The notes below the pieces were generated by a model. That model did not search any database, was not told where the DNA came from, and was given only the letters and a program-made list of their open reading frames with translations. This document shows, piece after piece, positions 38,437 through 47,052 of a DNA stretch of 64,000 bases (position 1 is its first letter; each line of letters starts with the position of its first letter). The DNA is from JAAYCI01 sp964370045 (lineage in GTDB: Bacteria; Bacillota; Clostridia; Oscillospirales; Ruminococcaceae). The position numbers and the translations under genes are program-made. The DNA is taken from NCBI GenBank assembly GCA_964370045.1, contig CAYJGZ010000002.1, forward strand, positions 1 to 64,000. Direction: 5' to 3'.

Positions 38437-39996
38437 ATGGATGGAAATATATTAGTAGTGTTGCTGGTTGTTGTGGCGATACTTTGTGCGGTGACAGTGG
38501 CGCTTTTGGTGGTGAGCCTTGTGCGCAAGCCTAAAAGCATTGACTTTAGTGAGAGTGAGCGCCGCATTTTGGGCGAGATACAGGGGTATATTACGCAGGA
38601 GATGAGCGGATTGAGACAGGAAATGTCCGCAACTACACTTGCGGCAATAAACTCGGCGGCGCAAACACAGGCGGATACCCAGCGCCAGCTATCCGAGCGG
38701 CAGGACGCACGGCTGAAAGAGTTGCGTGAGCAGCTAATAGCAAGCCAAGAAAATTTACAACGTAACGTCAATTTGCAGATGAGTGGGCTGGATGAGCGCT
38801 TTGCAAAATTTGCGATGCAAAGCGACCAAAGGGCGCAGGCTATGAGCGAAACGCAGGCAGGCACCCAGCGCCAGCTGTCCGAGCGGCAGGACGCACGGCT
38901 GAAAGAGCTGCGTGAGCAGCTAATAGCAAGCCAAGAAAATCTACAACGTAATGTTAATTCACAGATGGCAGGGTTAGACGAGCGCTTTGCAAAGTTTGCG
39001 ATGCAAAATGACCAAAGGGCACAGGACATGCGCAAAACGCTGGAAGAGCGTGTGGCGGCGATGCAGGCGGGCAACGAGAAAAAGCTGGAAGAGATGCGCC
39101 ATACTGTGGATGAAAAACTTCAAAAAACCTTGAACGAACGCCTAAAGCAGAGCTTTGGCATCGTGAGTGAAAGCCTTGATAAGGTACAGCGAGGCCTTGG
39201 CGAGATGCAGACGCTGGCAGGCAGTGTGGGCGACCTTAAAAAAGTTCTTACTAACGTAAAAACGAAGGGCATTTTGGGCGAGATACAGTTGGGTGCTATT
39301 TTGGAGGAAATCCTCTCGCCGGAGCAGTACGAAACCAACGTTGAGACGATAAAAGGCTCGGGCAGGCGGGTGGAATATGCGGTGAAGCTTCCGGGTGAGG
39401 GGCAGGATAGCTTTGTGTGGCTGCCCATCGACGCAAAGTTCCCAAGCGAAGCATACGCTAACCTTTTGGACGCACAGCAGGATGCAAACAAAGAGGCGGA
39501 GCAGGCGGCGGGCAAAGCGCTGGAGGCGAGGGTGCGTCAGTTTGCAAAAGATATCCGTGAAAAGTACGTACAAGTGCCACAAACCACCGAGTTCGCCATT
39601 ATGTTTTTGCCGATGGAGGGCCTATATGCGGAGGTGGTGCGTCGTGGGATGGTGGAGCGACTGCAAAATGAGTTCAAGATAAATATTTCAGGGCCTACGA
39701 CGATGGCAGCGTTTTTGAACAGCCTGCAAATGGGCTTTCGCACGCTGGCAATTCAAAAGCGTTCGAGCGAGGTGTGGCAGGTACTGGGCGAGGTTAAGAG
39801 TGAGTTTGAAAAATTTAGCGACTACCTGCAAAAGACAAAACTGCACATCGAGCAGGCGGGCAAGGACATAGACCACCTTATAGGCACACGTAGCAATGTT
39901 ATGCAGCGCAAGCTTCGCAGTGTGACAAGCCTGCCGAGTGGGCAGGAAGTGCCCGAAGTGCCGAGCATTGGGCAGAAACATGTGGAAGAGGAGTAG
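38437..39996 (+). CDS. rmuC: DNA recombination protein RmuC
   Basis: A 519-residue protein with an N-terminal membrane helix (VVLLVVVAILCAVTVALLVV without the D), a long coiled coil (about 45-270) and the C-terminal RmuC nuclease-like domain (GILGEIQLGAILEEILSPEQY, LPIDAKFPSEAY, FAIMFLPMEGLYAEV). RmuC limits inversion at short inverted repeats. The coiled coil contains two nearly identical 62-residue units, starting at 38677 and 38863 (TQRQLSERQDARLKELREQ...). The start at 38437 follows GGAGAGGGGC. MITE-like family 1 copy A lies 50 bp downstream. Confidence 0.92.
   Translation: MDGNILVVLLVVVAILCAVTVALLVVSLVRKPKSIDFSESERRILGEIQGYITQEMSGLRQEMSATTLAAINSAAQTQADTQRQLSERQDARLKELREQLIASQENLQRNVNLQMSGLDERFAKFAMQSDQRAQAMSETQAGTQRQLSERQDARLKELREQLIASQENLQRNVNSQMAGLDERFAKFAMQNDQRAQDMRKTLEERVAAMQAGNEKKLEEMRHTVDEKLQKTLNERLKQSFGIVSESLDKVQRGLGEMQTLAGSVGDLKKVLTNVKTKGILGEIQLGAILEEILSPEQYETNVETIKGSGRRVEYAVKLPGEGQDSFVWLPIDAKFPSEAYANLLDAQQDANKEAEQAAGKALEARVRQFAKDIREKYVQVPQTTEFAIMFLPMEGLYAEVVRRGMVERLQNEFKINISGPTTMAAFLNSLQMGFRTLAIQKRSSEVWQVLGEVKSEFEKFSDYLQKTKLHIEQAGKDIDHLIGTRSNVMQRKLRSVTSLPSGQEVPEVPSIGQKHVEEE
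38677..39036 (+). repeat. 186-bp tandem duplication inside rmuC
   Basis: Two units of 186 bp (62 codons) start at ACCCAGCGCCAGCT, at 38677 and 38863. They differ at only scattered positions, so the duplication is recent; it keeps the frame and the coiled-coil heptads. Confidence 0.88.
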
Positions 39997-40045
39997 CGCT
40001 GACACTAAAAGCGCATGAAGACTTTGTGGAGTAGCTAAAAACAAA

Positions 40046-40158
40046 GGGAGTGTCCAAATACGGTGATTTATTCGCTATACCCCCCGCCAGCGGCGGGGGG
40101 TATAGCGCCTTCTTCTTGCGCCCAGCGTATTCTAAATCACCTCTATGTGTCCACTCCC
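40046..40158 (-). repeat. MITE-like palindromic repeat family 1, copy A
   Basis: The ends GGGAGTG...TGATTTA and TAAATCA...CACTCCC are inverted. The middle is a strong hairpin (GCTATACCCCCCGCC/GGCGGGGGGTATAGC). Matching copies lie at 48711-48822 and 61111-61235. It sits between convergent genes and may also stop transcription. Confidence 0.8.
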
Positions 40159-40243
40159 AAAACAAGCAAAAAATGAGGCGACCTTGATTTGTGTCAAGGC
40201 CGCCCGTTTTGTTTTTAGTGTAAAGAATTTTTTTGGAATTAAC

Positions 40244-41557
40244 CTATGTGCTTTTTGGAGCACCGGTACTCGGTGGTGGATATGTGCTGTTAGATGGGGG
40301 GCTATAATAAGGCGTGCCTGTAGATACCGGGGGAATGGCGGTGGATTCGGGGACAGAGTACATGGGTGATATTGTGGGTGCGGGTGGCACATATGCCGAA
40401 GAGGACGCATAGGGCGTTGCGGCAGTGCCTGCCACAGGAGTGCTTGCTTGTACGGGTGAAGGCGGTGTGACAGGTGCCGCCGATGGTGTGGAATAGGGCA
40501 TTGGCGCAGGCTGTGCAGAAGAGTTCATGCCTCGTACATAGGTGGTACGCTTTACGCTTTGCGGCACAACCTGCCTTTGGGGCTGGCTTTGTGGCGATGT
40601 GGTTTGTGCAGGAGGCTGCTGGGGAAGTGTGTAATCTGCGTTACCCATGACAGCGCTTGTGCCTATGGCATCACCAACATTTGGCTCTACGCCTGCGTTG
40701 ACTTTTGTGCCCACAGTAGCGCTCGCCATGGCAACACCTGCTCCTGCTGCGAGGCCAACACCTGTGGCAGCACCCTTGTTGTTAAGCATATCTTGGAGTG
40801 ATTGCAAAGCCTCGGGCGGTGCGGCATTTGCCTCGGGAGATGCTGCGCTGTTCGGCGCATATGCTGTTTGCTCGGCCAAGGCCGCCGCTTGCAGAAGAAC
40901 TTTTTTTCGGGCTTGGTTGCCCAAAAGTCGGTCGACGCCAAGAAGAATGTTGCCTATGGCATAATAGCCCAGACAGATAAGCACCGTGTTCACCAAAACA
41001 GGCGCCCACAGGATGATTTCGGGGTTCATAAAACGGTAGGGGTAGTGCACGCCGCCGCTGTACACAACGCCAAACTGTGCCGCCAAAAGCACGATGCAGT
41101 AGTAGCTGAAGGGAATCACCAGCCAAATAAGCGGGTCGGTGGCCATGAACTTGCCCTTGCGGTCGAACAAAACCCAGTCCATCAAGACGAGTATCGGTAG
41201 CACCACATGTGCCAAAAGCCCTGATACTGTAGGTATAATACCTGCTGAAAAATCCGCTAAAATAAAGGCGTATATTAAGCTTGCCAGCACCATGCTCATA
41301 ACAACAGCGCCCTTGAAATGTGGGGTAAAGCGCACAGCTCCCCGAGGGCCGGTTTTTCCTATGGTGACAGCGGTGAAAATGGTGGCCACCAAATAATAGA
41401 TAAAGCAGAAAATGTTACTTACTATGGTGTAATACAAAAAAACGTAGGGGTAAAACAAACCAAAAAATATGCCCGTATTAAGCAAAACGCTTATCAGACA
41501 TACCGCCAAAATTACAATTTTGAAAATTAGAGAAGCTACTCTGTTTGGAACATACAT
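40244..41557 (-). CDS. Pr6Pr family six-helix membrane protein with a Pro-rich tail
   Basis: A 437-residue protein. The first 225 residues hold six hydrophobic helices with the Pr6Pr/FAR-17a-like pattern: YYTIVSNIFCFIYYLV, LLAHVVLPILVLMDWVLFDR and PLIWLVIPFSYY, then YPYRFMNPE. These proteins are integral and of unknown function. The C-terminal 210 residues are very rich in Pro, Ala, Ser, Thr and Gln (for example PSTGAPKST at the end), likely disordered and facing the cytoplasm or wall. The ATG at 41557 has a weak ribosome binding site. It is transcribed alone. Confidence 0.75.
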   Translation of the reverse strand: MYVPNRVASLIFKIVILAVCLISVLLNTGIFFGLFYPYVFLYYTIVSNIFCFIYYLVATIFTAVTIGKTGPRGAVRFTPHFKGAVVMSMVLASLIYAFILADFSAGIIPTVSGLLAHVVLPILVLMDWVLFDRKGKFMATDPLIWLVIPFSYYCIVLLAAQFGVVYSGGVHYPYRFMNPEIILWAPVLVNTVLICLGYYAIGNILLGVDRLLGNQARKKVLLQAAALAEQTAYAPNSAASPEANAAPPEALQSLQDMLNNKGAATGVGLAAGAGVAMASATVGTKVNAGVEPNVGDAIGTSAVMGNADYTLPQQPPAQTTSPQSQPQRQVVPQSVKRTTYVRGMNSSAQPAPMPYSTPSAAPVTPPSPVQASTPVAGTAATPYASSSAYVPPAPTISPMYSVPESTAIPPVSTGTPYYSPPSNSTYPPPSTGAPKST

Positions 41558-41877
41558 TACAAAATCGTCTCCATTCTGCCGCTAAAATGTTGACTTGGAA
41601 TATGTGCGGAAACCCCCAATGCGGCAGGTGGGGGTTTTGGTGCTACTTACCCTGCGAAATGTCGCAAAGTGCAATAGCGTTGATTTTGCGTAGGATAGCA
41701 TGGTGAAAAATGTTGAAGTCGCAAAATTACAAATCACAATACTGGCGTTTTATACAGAACAGTATAGCATATTTACAGGGCAAAGGCAAAGCGTTTTTTG
41801 CCAATAAAGTACAGATTTTAGGCATAAAACAGTAAATAGTAAACAAAAACGCTACAGCGGCAGTAGTATTGCGGAAT

Positions 41878-41907
41878 TTGACAAATGGGTCTTTCATTTG
41901 GTAACAT
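41878..41907 (+). promoter_or_regulatory. metK promoter with an inverted repeat in the spacer
   Basis: TTGACA (41878-41883), an 18-nt spacer and TAACAT (41902-41907). CAAATG...CATTTG (41882-41900) is an inverted repeat across the spacer and may be an operator. Confidence 0.6.
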
Positions 41908-41913
41908 TTAGAT

Positions 41914-42048
41914 GAGAAAGTGTGGCATTGTCTCGGGCTTTTTATGTGGAACGCAAGGCGAGGGGCGTGTGCGGCACTGTTTCAGGTGATTGAGACAATT
42001 GAAGCTGAAAAAATAGATAGGTGTGCATATTTTGAAAGGAGATATTCA
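41914..42048 (+). promoter_or_regulatory. Candidate structured 5' leader of metK
   Basis: ATTGTCTC (41927-41934) is perfectly complementary to GAGACAAT (41992-41999) and would close a GC-rich internal region of 57 nt. None of the conserved cores of SAM-I, SAM-II, SAM-III or related riboswitches was recognised. The ribosome binding site at 42035-42042 lies after the stem. Confidence 0.35.
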
Positions 42049-43191
42049 ATGAACAAGCGTCTTTTTACATCCGAATCGGTGACGGAGGGGCATCCTGATA
42101 AAATATGCGATGCCATTTCGGATGCGGTGCTGGACGAGATAATGAAAAACGACCCACAGGGGCGTGTGGCGTGCGAGGTGACGGCGAACACGGGTGTTGT
42201 GTACGTGATGGGTGAAATCACCACAAGCACGTATGTGGACATTCCCACCGTGACACGCAGGGTGCTGAAAGAGATAGGCTACACTCGTGCGAAGTACGGC
42301 TTTGATGATGAAACCTGCGCTGTGATAACCAGCATTAAGGAGCAAAGCCCCGACATTGCTATGGGTGTAAACCCCGGCGGTGCGGGCGACCAGGGAATGA
42401 TGTTCGGCTATGCGTGCAACGAAACGCCCGAGCTTATGCCGCTGCCCATCAGCCTTTCGCACAAGCTGTGCAAGCGTCTTTCGCAGGTGCGCAAGGACGG
42501 CGTGAAGTGGCTGCGCCCCGACGGCAAAAGCCAGGTAACGGTGGAGTACGAGGACGGCAAGCCGGTGCGTGTGGATGCGGTGGTTGTTTCCACACAGCAC
42601 TCGCCCGACATTGAGATAGATGTACTGCGCACCGAGATAGAGCAAAAGGTGATACGTGAGGTCATACCCTCCGACATGATGGACGACAACACCAGCATCT
42701 ATATAAACCCCACAGGGCGCTTTGTGGTGGGCGGCCCGCAGGGAGACTCGGGGCTTACAGGGCGCAAGATTATAGTGGATACCTACGGTGGATACGCACG
42801 TCACGGCGGCGGTGCGTTTTCGGGCAAAGACCCCACCAAGGTGGACCGCAGTGCCGCATATGCCGCGCGCTGGGTGGCGAAAAACATTGTGGCGGCAGGC
42901 CTTGCGGACAAGTGTGAATTGCAGCTGGCATACGCCATCGGCGTGGCAGAGCCTGTGAGCATCATGGTGGATACCTTCGGCACGGGCAAGCTTTCGGATG
43001 AGGAGATAGAAAAGGCTGTGTGCGCCACATTCGACCTCACCCCCGAGGGGATTATACGTGATTTGGACCTGCGCAAGCCGATATACCGCCAGCTTGCGGC
43101 CTATGGGCACATGGGCCGGGAGGACCTGGGCGTGAAGTGGGAAGAAACCAACAAGGTGGATGCGCTTTGTGCTGCCGCAGGGGTGAAGTAG
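42049..43191 (+). CDS. metK: S-adenosylmethionine synthetase
   Basis: A 380-residue enzyme that makes SAM from methionine and ATP. It has SVTEGHPDKICDAISDA (ATP/Mg binding), GGAGDQGMMFGYACNET, and the C-terminal phosphate loop GGGAFSGKDPTKVDRSAAY. AAAGGAG lies 8 nt before the ATG at 42049. It has its own promoter, an unusual leader, and a terminator 50 bp after the stop. RlmH, RimO and other SAM users in the window depend on its product. Confidence 0.98.
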   Translation: MNKRLFTSESVTEGHPDKICDAISDAVLDEIMKNDPQGRVACEVTANTGVVYVMGEITTSTYVDIPTVTRRVLKEIGYTRAKYGFDDETCAVITSIKEQSPDIAMGVNPGGAGDQGMMFGYACNETPELMPLPISLSHKLCKRLSQVRKDGVKWLRPDGKSQVTVEYEDGKPVRVDAVVVSTQHSPDIEIDVLRTEIEQKVIREVIPSDMMDDNTSIYINPTGRFVVGGPQGDSGLTGRKIIVDTYGGYARHGGGAFSGKDPTKVDRSAAYAARWVAKNIVAAGLADKCELQLAYAIGVAEPVSIMVDTFGTGKLSDEEIEKAVCATFDLTPEGIIRDLDLRKPIYRQLAAYGHMGREDLGVKWEETNKVDALCAAAGVK

Positions 43192-43240
43192 TAAAAATTG
43201 TCCTTGGACGGCAAGCCTGACATACAAAAGAAAAGATAGC

Positions 43241-43271
43241 AAAAAGCGGCAGGGGTTTCCCTGTCGCTTTT
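43241..43271 (+). terminator. metK terminator
   Basis: AAAGCGGCAGGG, loop GTTT, CCCTGTCGCTTTT: a stem with one G-T pair and a short T tract. Confidence 0.8.
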
Positions 43272-43345
43272 AAGCTTGCCCGACAAATAATGCTGTGGTA
43301 AAATGGCTGGTGTATAATTTAGATGAAAAAAGGAGGGTGCGCTAT

Positions 43346-45568
43346 ATGGCGGAGCAGGAGCAAAAAGAGCTTGTGAAAATTAGCGGCGAAGTGCAGAATG
43401 TCACCTTCCACAACCCCGAAAACGGATTTACGGTGCTGCTACTCTCGCAGGAGGATGGGGAAATTATCACGGTGGTAGGCGCAATGGCGGCCGTCTCGCC
43501 GGGCGAGAGCCTTGCGCTGGCAGGAAACTACATAGAGCACCCTCGGCACGGCATACAGTTTGAGGCGATGTACTGCGAGTACGAAATGCCAGAGGGTAGC
43601 GAGCGCATACTAAGGTATCTTTCGGGTGGGGCACTGCCCGGCATAGGTGCGGCAACCGCAAAAAAAATCGTGCGGCAGTTTGGGGACGAGGCGCTGGAAA
43701 TACTGGCACGTGAGCCGGAAAAACTGACGCAGATAAAAGGCTTTACGCTCGAAAAGGCAAAAAAAGCCTCGGTGCACTTTTTGCAGACATTCAGCATACG
43801 AGAGGCGGTAGCGGCGCTTTCACGCATGGGGCTTTCGGTGGTGGAGGCGGTGAGGCTGTACAAGGAATGCGGCAAAGACGTGCTAAATGCCGTTGCGCAA
43901 AACCCGTACATGCTTTGCGCACAGCCCTTGCAGCTGAACTTTGCACGTGTGGATGCCATAGCGGTGCGGCTGAACATCGACAGGGACAGCGGCATGAGGG
44001 TGGCGGCGGCGATTTTGTACACACTGCGGCACAACATGGGCAACGGCCACACCTGCCTGCCCAAGGAAAAGCTGCTGAAAACCGTGTGCGAATACTTTGC
44101 CATCGAGCCGCAAATTGTGTGCTCGGAGCTAAACAGGCTGTGCGAGCAGGGGCAGCTGCAACAGGCGGAGTATGGGCAAAGGTGCTTTGTATATCCTGCT
44201 GAGAGCTACCGTGCGGAGATGTCTGTTGCACTGCGGATGCGAGATTTGCTAAAAATGCCCACCTCGGCCATGAAAAATATCGCACAAAGCATAGAGCGGC
44301 GGCAGGCGCAGTGTGGCATACAGTATGCGCCTTTGCAAAAAATGGCGATAGAGGGCGCAATGTCGAATAGCGTGATGGTGATAACAGGCGGCCCCGGTAC
44401 AGGTAAAACCACCACGGTGAACGCAATTATTGCGCTGTACGAACAGCAGGCGGAGCGTGTACTGCTCGCCGCGCCCACAGGCCGTGCGGCAAAGCGCATG
44501 GCGGAGCTTACGGGGCGCAAGGCGTCCACCATCCACAGGCTTTTGGAGGTGGATTTTTCCGCAGGGATGCAGACACCCCGCTTTAAGCACAACACAAAAA
44601 ATCCCCTGCGCTGTGATGTGCTCATTGTGGACGAGATGAGCATGGTGGATATATTTTTGTTTGAGAGCCTTTTGGAGGCACTGCGCAGTGGATGCCGTCT
44701 TGTGCTGGTGGGGGATGCAAACCAGCTGCCCAGCGTGGGCCCGGGGGATGTACTGCGCAGTATTATAAGGTCGGGCATTGTGCCGACGGTGGAGCTGAAC
44801 GAAATATTTCGCCAGGCCGCCAAAAGCTTGATAGTATCCAATGCACACCGCATCGTTCACGGGGAGATGCCCCAAAAGGGAGGCCGTGAGGACGACTGGT
44901 TTTTCATAAGCTCCGCAGGGGAGGAATGCAGGCGGCAGGTGTGTGAAATTGTGTCCGAACGACTGCCTGCAAAGTACGCCTTTTCGCCCAAAAGCGACAT
45001 TCAGGTGCTCTGCCCCGGCAGAAAAGGGGCGCTGGGCACGTGGGAGATGAACATTCACCTGCAACAGGTACTGAACCCACCCTCACCCGAAAAGGGGGAG
45101 ATAAAGCTGGGGCAGACGGCGTTTCGCCTTGGGGACAAGGTGATGCAAACACGCAACAACTACGACATCCCCTTCACCAAAACGGACGGCGAGGTGGGTG
45201 CAGGTGCGTTTAACGGCGACATAGGCATTATAGAGCGGATAAACCCTGCCGCAGGCACGCTTACGGTGCTGTGCGATGAGCGCTATGTGGAGTACACGGC
45301 GGAGGAGATGCAGGACTTGGAGCTGGCGTATGCCGTCACGGTGCACAAAAGCCAGGGCAGTGAGTTCGAGGCGGTGGTGATGGTGCTGTGCGATGTGCCC
45401 GTGCAGCTACAATACCGCAACCTCTTTTATACAGCGGTGACACGTGCAAAACAGCTGTGCGTCCTGGTGGGGCGCAGGCAGGTGATGGAGCGCATGGTGC
45501 AGGGTGGGCAAAAAAAAGGGCGGTTCACCTGCCTTGAGCACATCCTGACGGATGAGGACATTGTATGA
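43346..45568 (+). CDS. recD2: ATP-dependent helicase RecD2
   Basis: A 740-residue superfamily 1B 5'-to-3' DNA helicase. An N-terminal OB-like segment (ISGEVQNVTFHNPENGFTVL) and helix-hairpin-helix repeats (GIGAATAKKIVRQFG) precede the motor. The motor has Walker A GGPGTGKTTT, Walker B VDEMSMVD, GDANQLPSVGPGDVL and the C-terminal TVHKSQGSEF motif VI region. RecD2 is the stand-alone RecD of bacteria lacking RecBCD and helps replication forks and mismatch repair. The start at 43346 follows AGGAGGG. It overlaps comF by four bases (ATGA). Confidence 0.95.
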   Translation: MAEQEQKELVKISGEVQNVTFHNPENGFTVLLLSQEDGEIITVVGAMAAVSPGESLALAGNYIEHPRHGIQFEAMYCEYEMPEGSERILRYLSGGALPGIGAATAKKIVRQFGDEALEILAREPEKLTQIKGFTLEKAKKASVHFLQTFSIREAVAALSRMGLSVVEAVRLYKECGKDVLNAVAQNPYMLCAQPLQLNFARVDAIAVRLNIDRDSGMRVAAAILYTLRHNMGNGHTCLPKEKLLKTVCEYFAIEPQIVCSELNRLCEQGQLQQAEYGQRCFVYPAESYRAEMSVALRMRDLLKMPTSAMKNIAQSIERRQAQCGIQYAPLQKMAIEGAMSNSVMVITGGPGTGKTTTVNAIIALYEQQAERVLLAAPTGRAAKRMAELTGRKASTIHRLLEVDFSAGMQTPRFKHNTKNPLRCDVLIVDEMSMVDIFLFESLLEALRSGCRLVLVGDANQLPSVGPGDVLRSIIRSGIVPTVELNEIFRQAAKSLIVSNAHRIVHGEMPQKGGREDDWFFISSAGEECRRQVCEIVSERLPAKYAFSPKSDIQVLCPGRKGALGTWEMNIHLQQVLNPPSPEKGEIKLGQTAFRLGDKVMQTRNNYDIPFTKTDGEVGAGAFNGDIGIIERINPAAGTLTVLCDERYVEYTAEEMQDLELAYAVTVHKSQGSEFEAVVMVLCDVPVQLQYRNLFYTAVTRAKQLCVLVGRRQVMERMVQGGQKKGRFTCLEHILTDEDIV

Positions 45569-46257
45569 GTGCTTCAAACATAGGCGAAACGGTTTTGAAC
45601 GTACTATTCCCCAAAAGATGCCCTTGGTGCGATAGGGTTATAGGTTTTGAAACATTCTGCACTTGCGATGCAAAGCGGGAGGCTCTGCGCCTGCCGCACG
45701 ACGCACTCGATGGAAAATTTGAGGGCGGAAGGATGTATTTCAGCGGCGTGTGGGCGTGCTATACTTACGAAGAGCCGATACGCAGTAGCATACACAGCTT
45801 TAAGTTTGAGGGACAAAAGGAGCTGGCAGGGCTTTTTGCGCAGGATATGGCAAAGCTGTACACGCAAAAGGGCATGGCGGTAAAGTACAGCGTGATAATT
45901 CCCGTGCCCTCCTCGGAGGATAGGCTGAAAGAGCGTGGCTACAACCAAAGCGCACTGCTTGCAAAGGAGCTTGCGCACAGTGTTGGCGCGAGCTATATAG
46001 AGGAGCTACTGCAAAAGGTGCGCCACACAAGCCCACAAACAAAGCTGCCCCGTGCACAGCGCCTTACAAACCTAAAGGATGCCTTTGTTGCAAGCGGCAG
46101 GGTGGCGGGGATGCGTGTTCTTTTGGTGGATGATATTGTCACGAGCGGTAGCACGCTGAATGAGTGCGCAAAGGCCTTGCGTGATGCGGGGGCATCCGAG
46201 TGTGCGGCGCTGTGCTTTGCGGCGAGTATGGGGCAGGGTGACACACCGAAAAATTAA
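45565..46257 (+). CDS. comF: ComF family phosphoribosyltransferase-like protein
   Basis: A 230-residue protein with an N-terminal zinc-finger-like region (FPKRCPWCDRV and a CTC further on) and a C-terminal phosphoribosyltransferase domain with RGYNQSALLAK and the PRPP loop VLLVDDIVTSGSTL. In Bacillus ComF supports uptake of single-stranded DNA during competence, and relatives are coupled to recombination helicases. Here it is translationally coupled to recD2, which supports a DNA-processing role. No other com genes are in the window. Confidence 0.9.
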   Translation: MSASNIGETVLNVLFPKRCPWCDRVIGFETFCTCDAKREALRLPHDALDGKFEGGRMYFSGVWACYTYEEPIRSSIHSFKFEGQKELAGLFAQDMAKLYTQKGMAVKYSVIIPVPSSEDRLKERGYNQSALLAKELAHSVGASYIEELLQKVRHTSPQTKLPRAQRLTNLKDAFVASGRVAGMRVLLVDDIVTSGSTLNECAKALRDAGASECAALCFAASMGQGDTPKN

Positions 46258-46593
46258 ATAATACCCTTTGTCTACACAGCCTTGTTTTGCGTTATTTGAA
46301 TTTTGTCACTTAAAACAAAAGGCGTGTGGAGTTTGTGTGTTTTTGTGGTGAAATTCGTGAATAATGATATGGAATTTGCGGAGTGTGGGCGGATATTAAA
46401 GCACAAGCCTTGCATTGGAAGGCTATGTCACTGCACAAAAATACCAAGTCACGCTTGAATACCCACGCAAATTCTTATATAATCAATAGCAGATAGTTTA
46501 GATGATATTGTGTGGTATTGCGCATTGGAGATAGCTCCTTTTTGGGGAGCTGTTGTGCTGTGCACACAAGAGGTCTGTGTAGGGGGTAAGCAT
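46258..46593 (+). other. Intergenic region upstream of oadG
   Basis: 336 bp without a gene. Apart from the promoter at 46455-46483, I see no clear structure. Confidence 0.5.
46455..46483 (+). promoter_or_regulatory. Promoter of the decarboxylase subunit genes
   Basis: TTGAAT, a 17-nt spacer and TATAAT (46478-46483), about 105 nt upstream of the gamma subunit gene. Confidence 0.6.
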
Positions 46594-47037
46594 ATGGTTT
46601 CGGCTATTTATGATGTGATGATGGTGCAAAACGCACAGGAAATTGTGGCTACAAATGACGTGCCGCTGGTGGCTGTGGTTACTACGGGCATTTTGCTGGT
46701 GTTTTGTGTACTGCTTTTGCTTTTCACTATTTTAACGGTGCAGGGCAAGATATTTACCTCGCTGGACAAGCGCAAGAGCGAGAGGCAGGCGGCGGAAAAA
46801 GCGCAGGCGCAAAAACAGGCAGAGCAGGAAAAAAGGGCACAACCTGCCGCAAAGCCTGCCACAGCCCCACAGCCCATAGTGGAGCAGGGCATACCGCCCG
46901 AGGTGGTGGCGGCCATTACGGCGGCACTGCATGTTTCGGGTGAGGGCGCATACAAGCTATGTTCGGTGAGCCGGGCGAAAAAGGATGATTCACGCTGGAA
47001 GCTTGCGGGTATGGCGCAAAGCACAGAACCGTTTTAA
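46594..47037 (+). CDS. Sodium pump decarboxylase gamma subunit (OadG family)
   Basis: A 147-residue protein with one membrane helix (VAVVTTGILLVFCVLLLLFT) near residues 24-46. A charged KRKSERQAAEKAQAQKQ stretch and a Pro/Ala linker follow, then a C-terminal PPEVVAAITAALH block like that of OadG-type subunits. It anchors and assembles the membrane-bound decarboxylase. It is 15 bp upstream of the beta subunit and co-transcribed. The start at 46594 follows AGGGGG. No alpha carboxyltransferase or biotin carrier gene is adjacent. Confidence 0.8.
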   Translation: MVSAIYDVMMVQNAQEIVATNDVPLVAVVTTGILLVFCVLLLLFTILTVQGKIFTSLDKRKSERQAAEKAQAQKQAEQEKRAQPAAKPATAPQPIVEQGIPPEVVAAITAALHVSGEGAYKLCSVSRAKKDDSRWKLAGMAQSTEPF

Positions 47038-47052
47038 GGGGGTGGGGAGTAG

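Larger units (their letters stand above)
41558..42048 (+). other. Intergenic region upstream of metK
   Basis: This 491-bp stretch has no gene. It contains a hairpin (AACCCCCA/TGGGGGTT, 41611-41636), then A/T-rich DNA, the metK promoter at 41878-41907 and a possibly structured leader. Confidence 0.65.

Noticed and set aside
38677..39036. A CRISPR-like or spacer repeat in rmuC
   Set aside because: There are only two 186-bp units, contiguous and coding in frame, with no spacers. No CRISPR array was found anywhere in the window.
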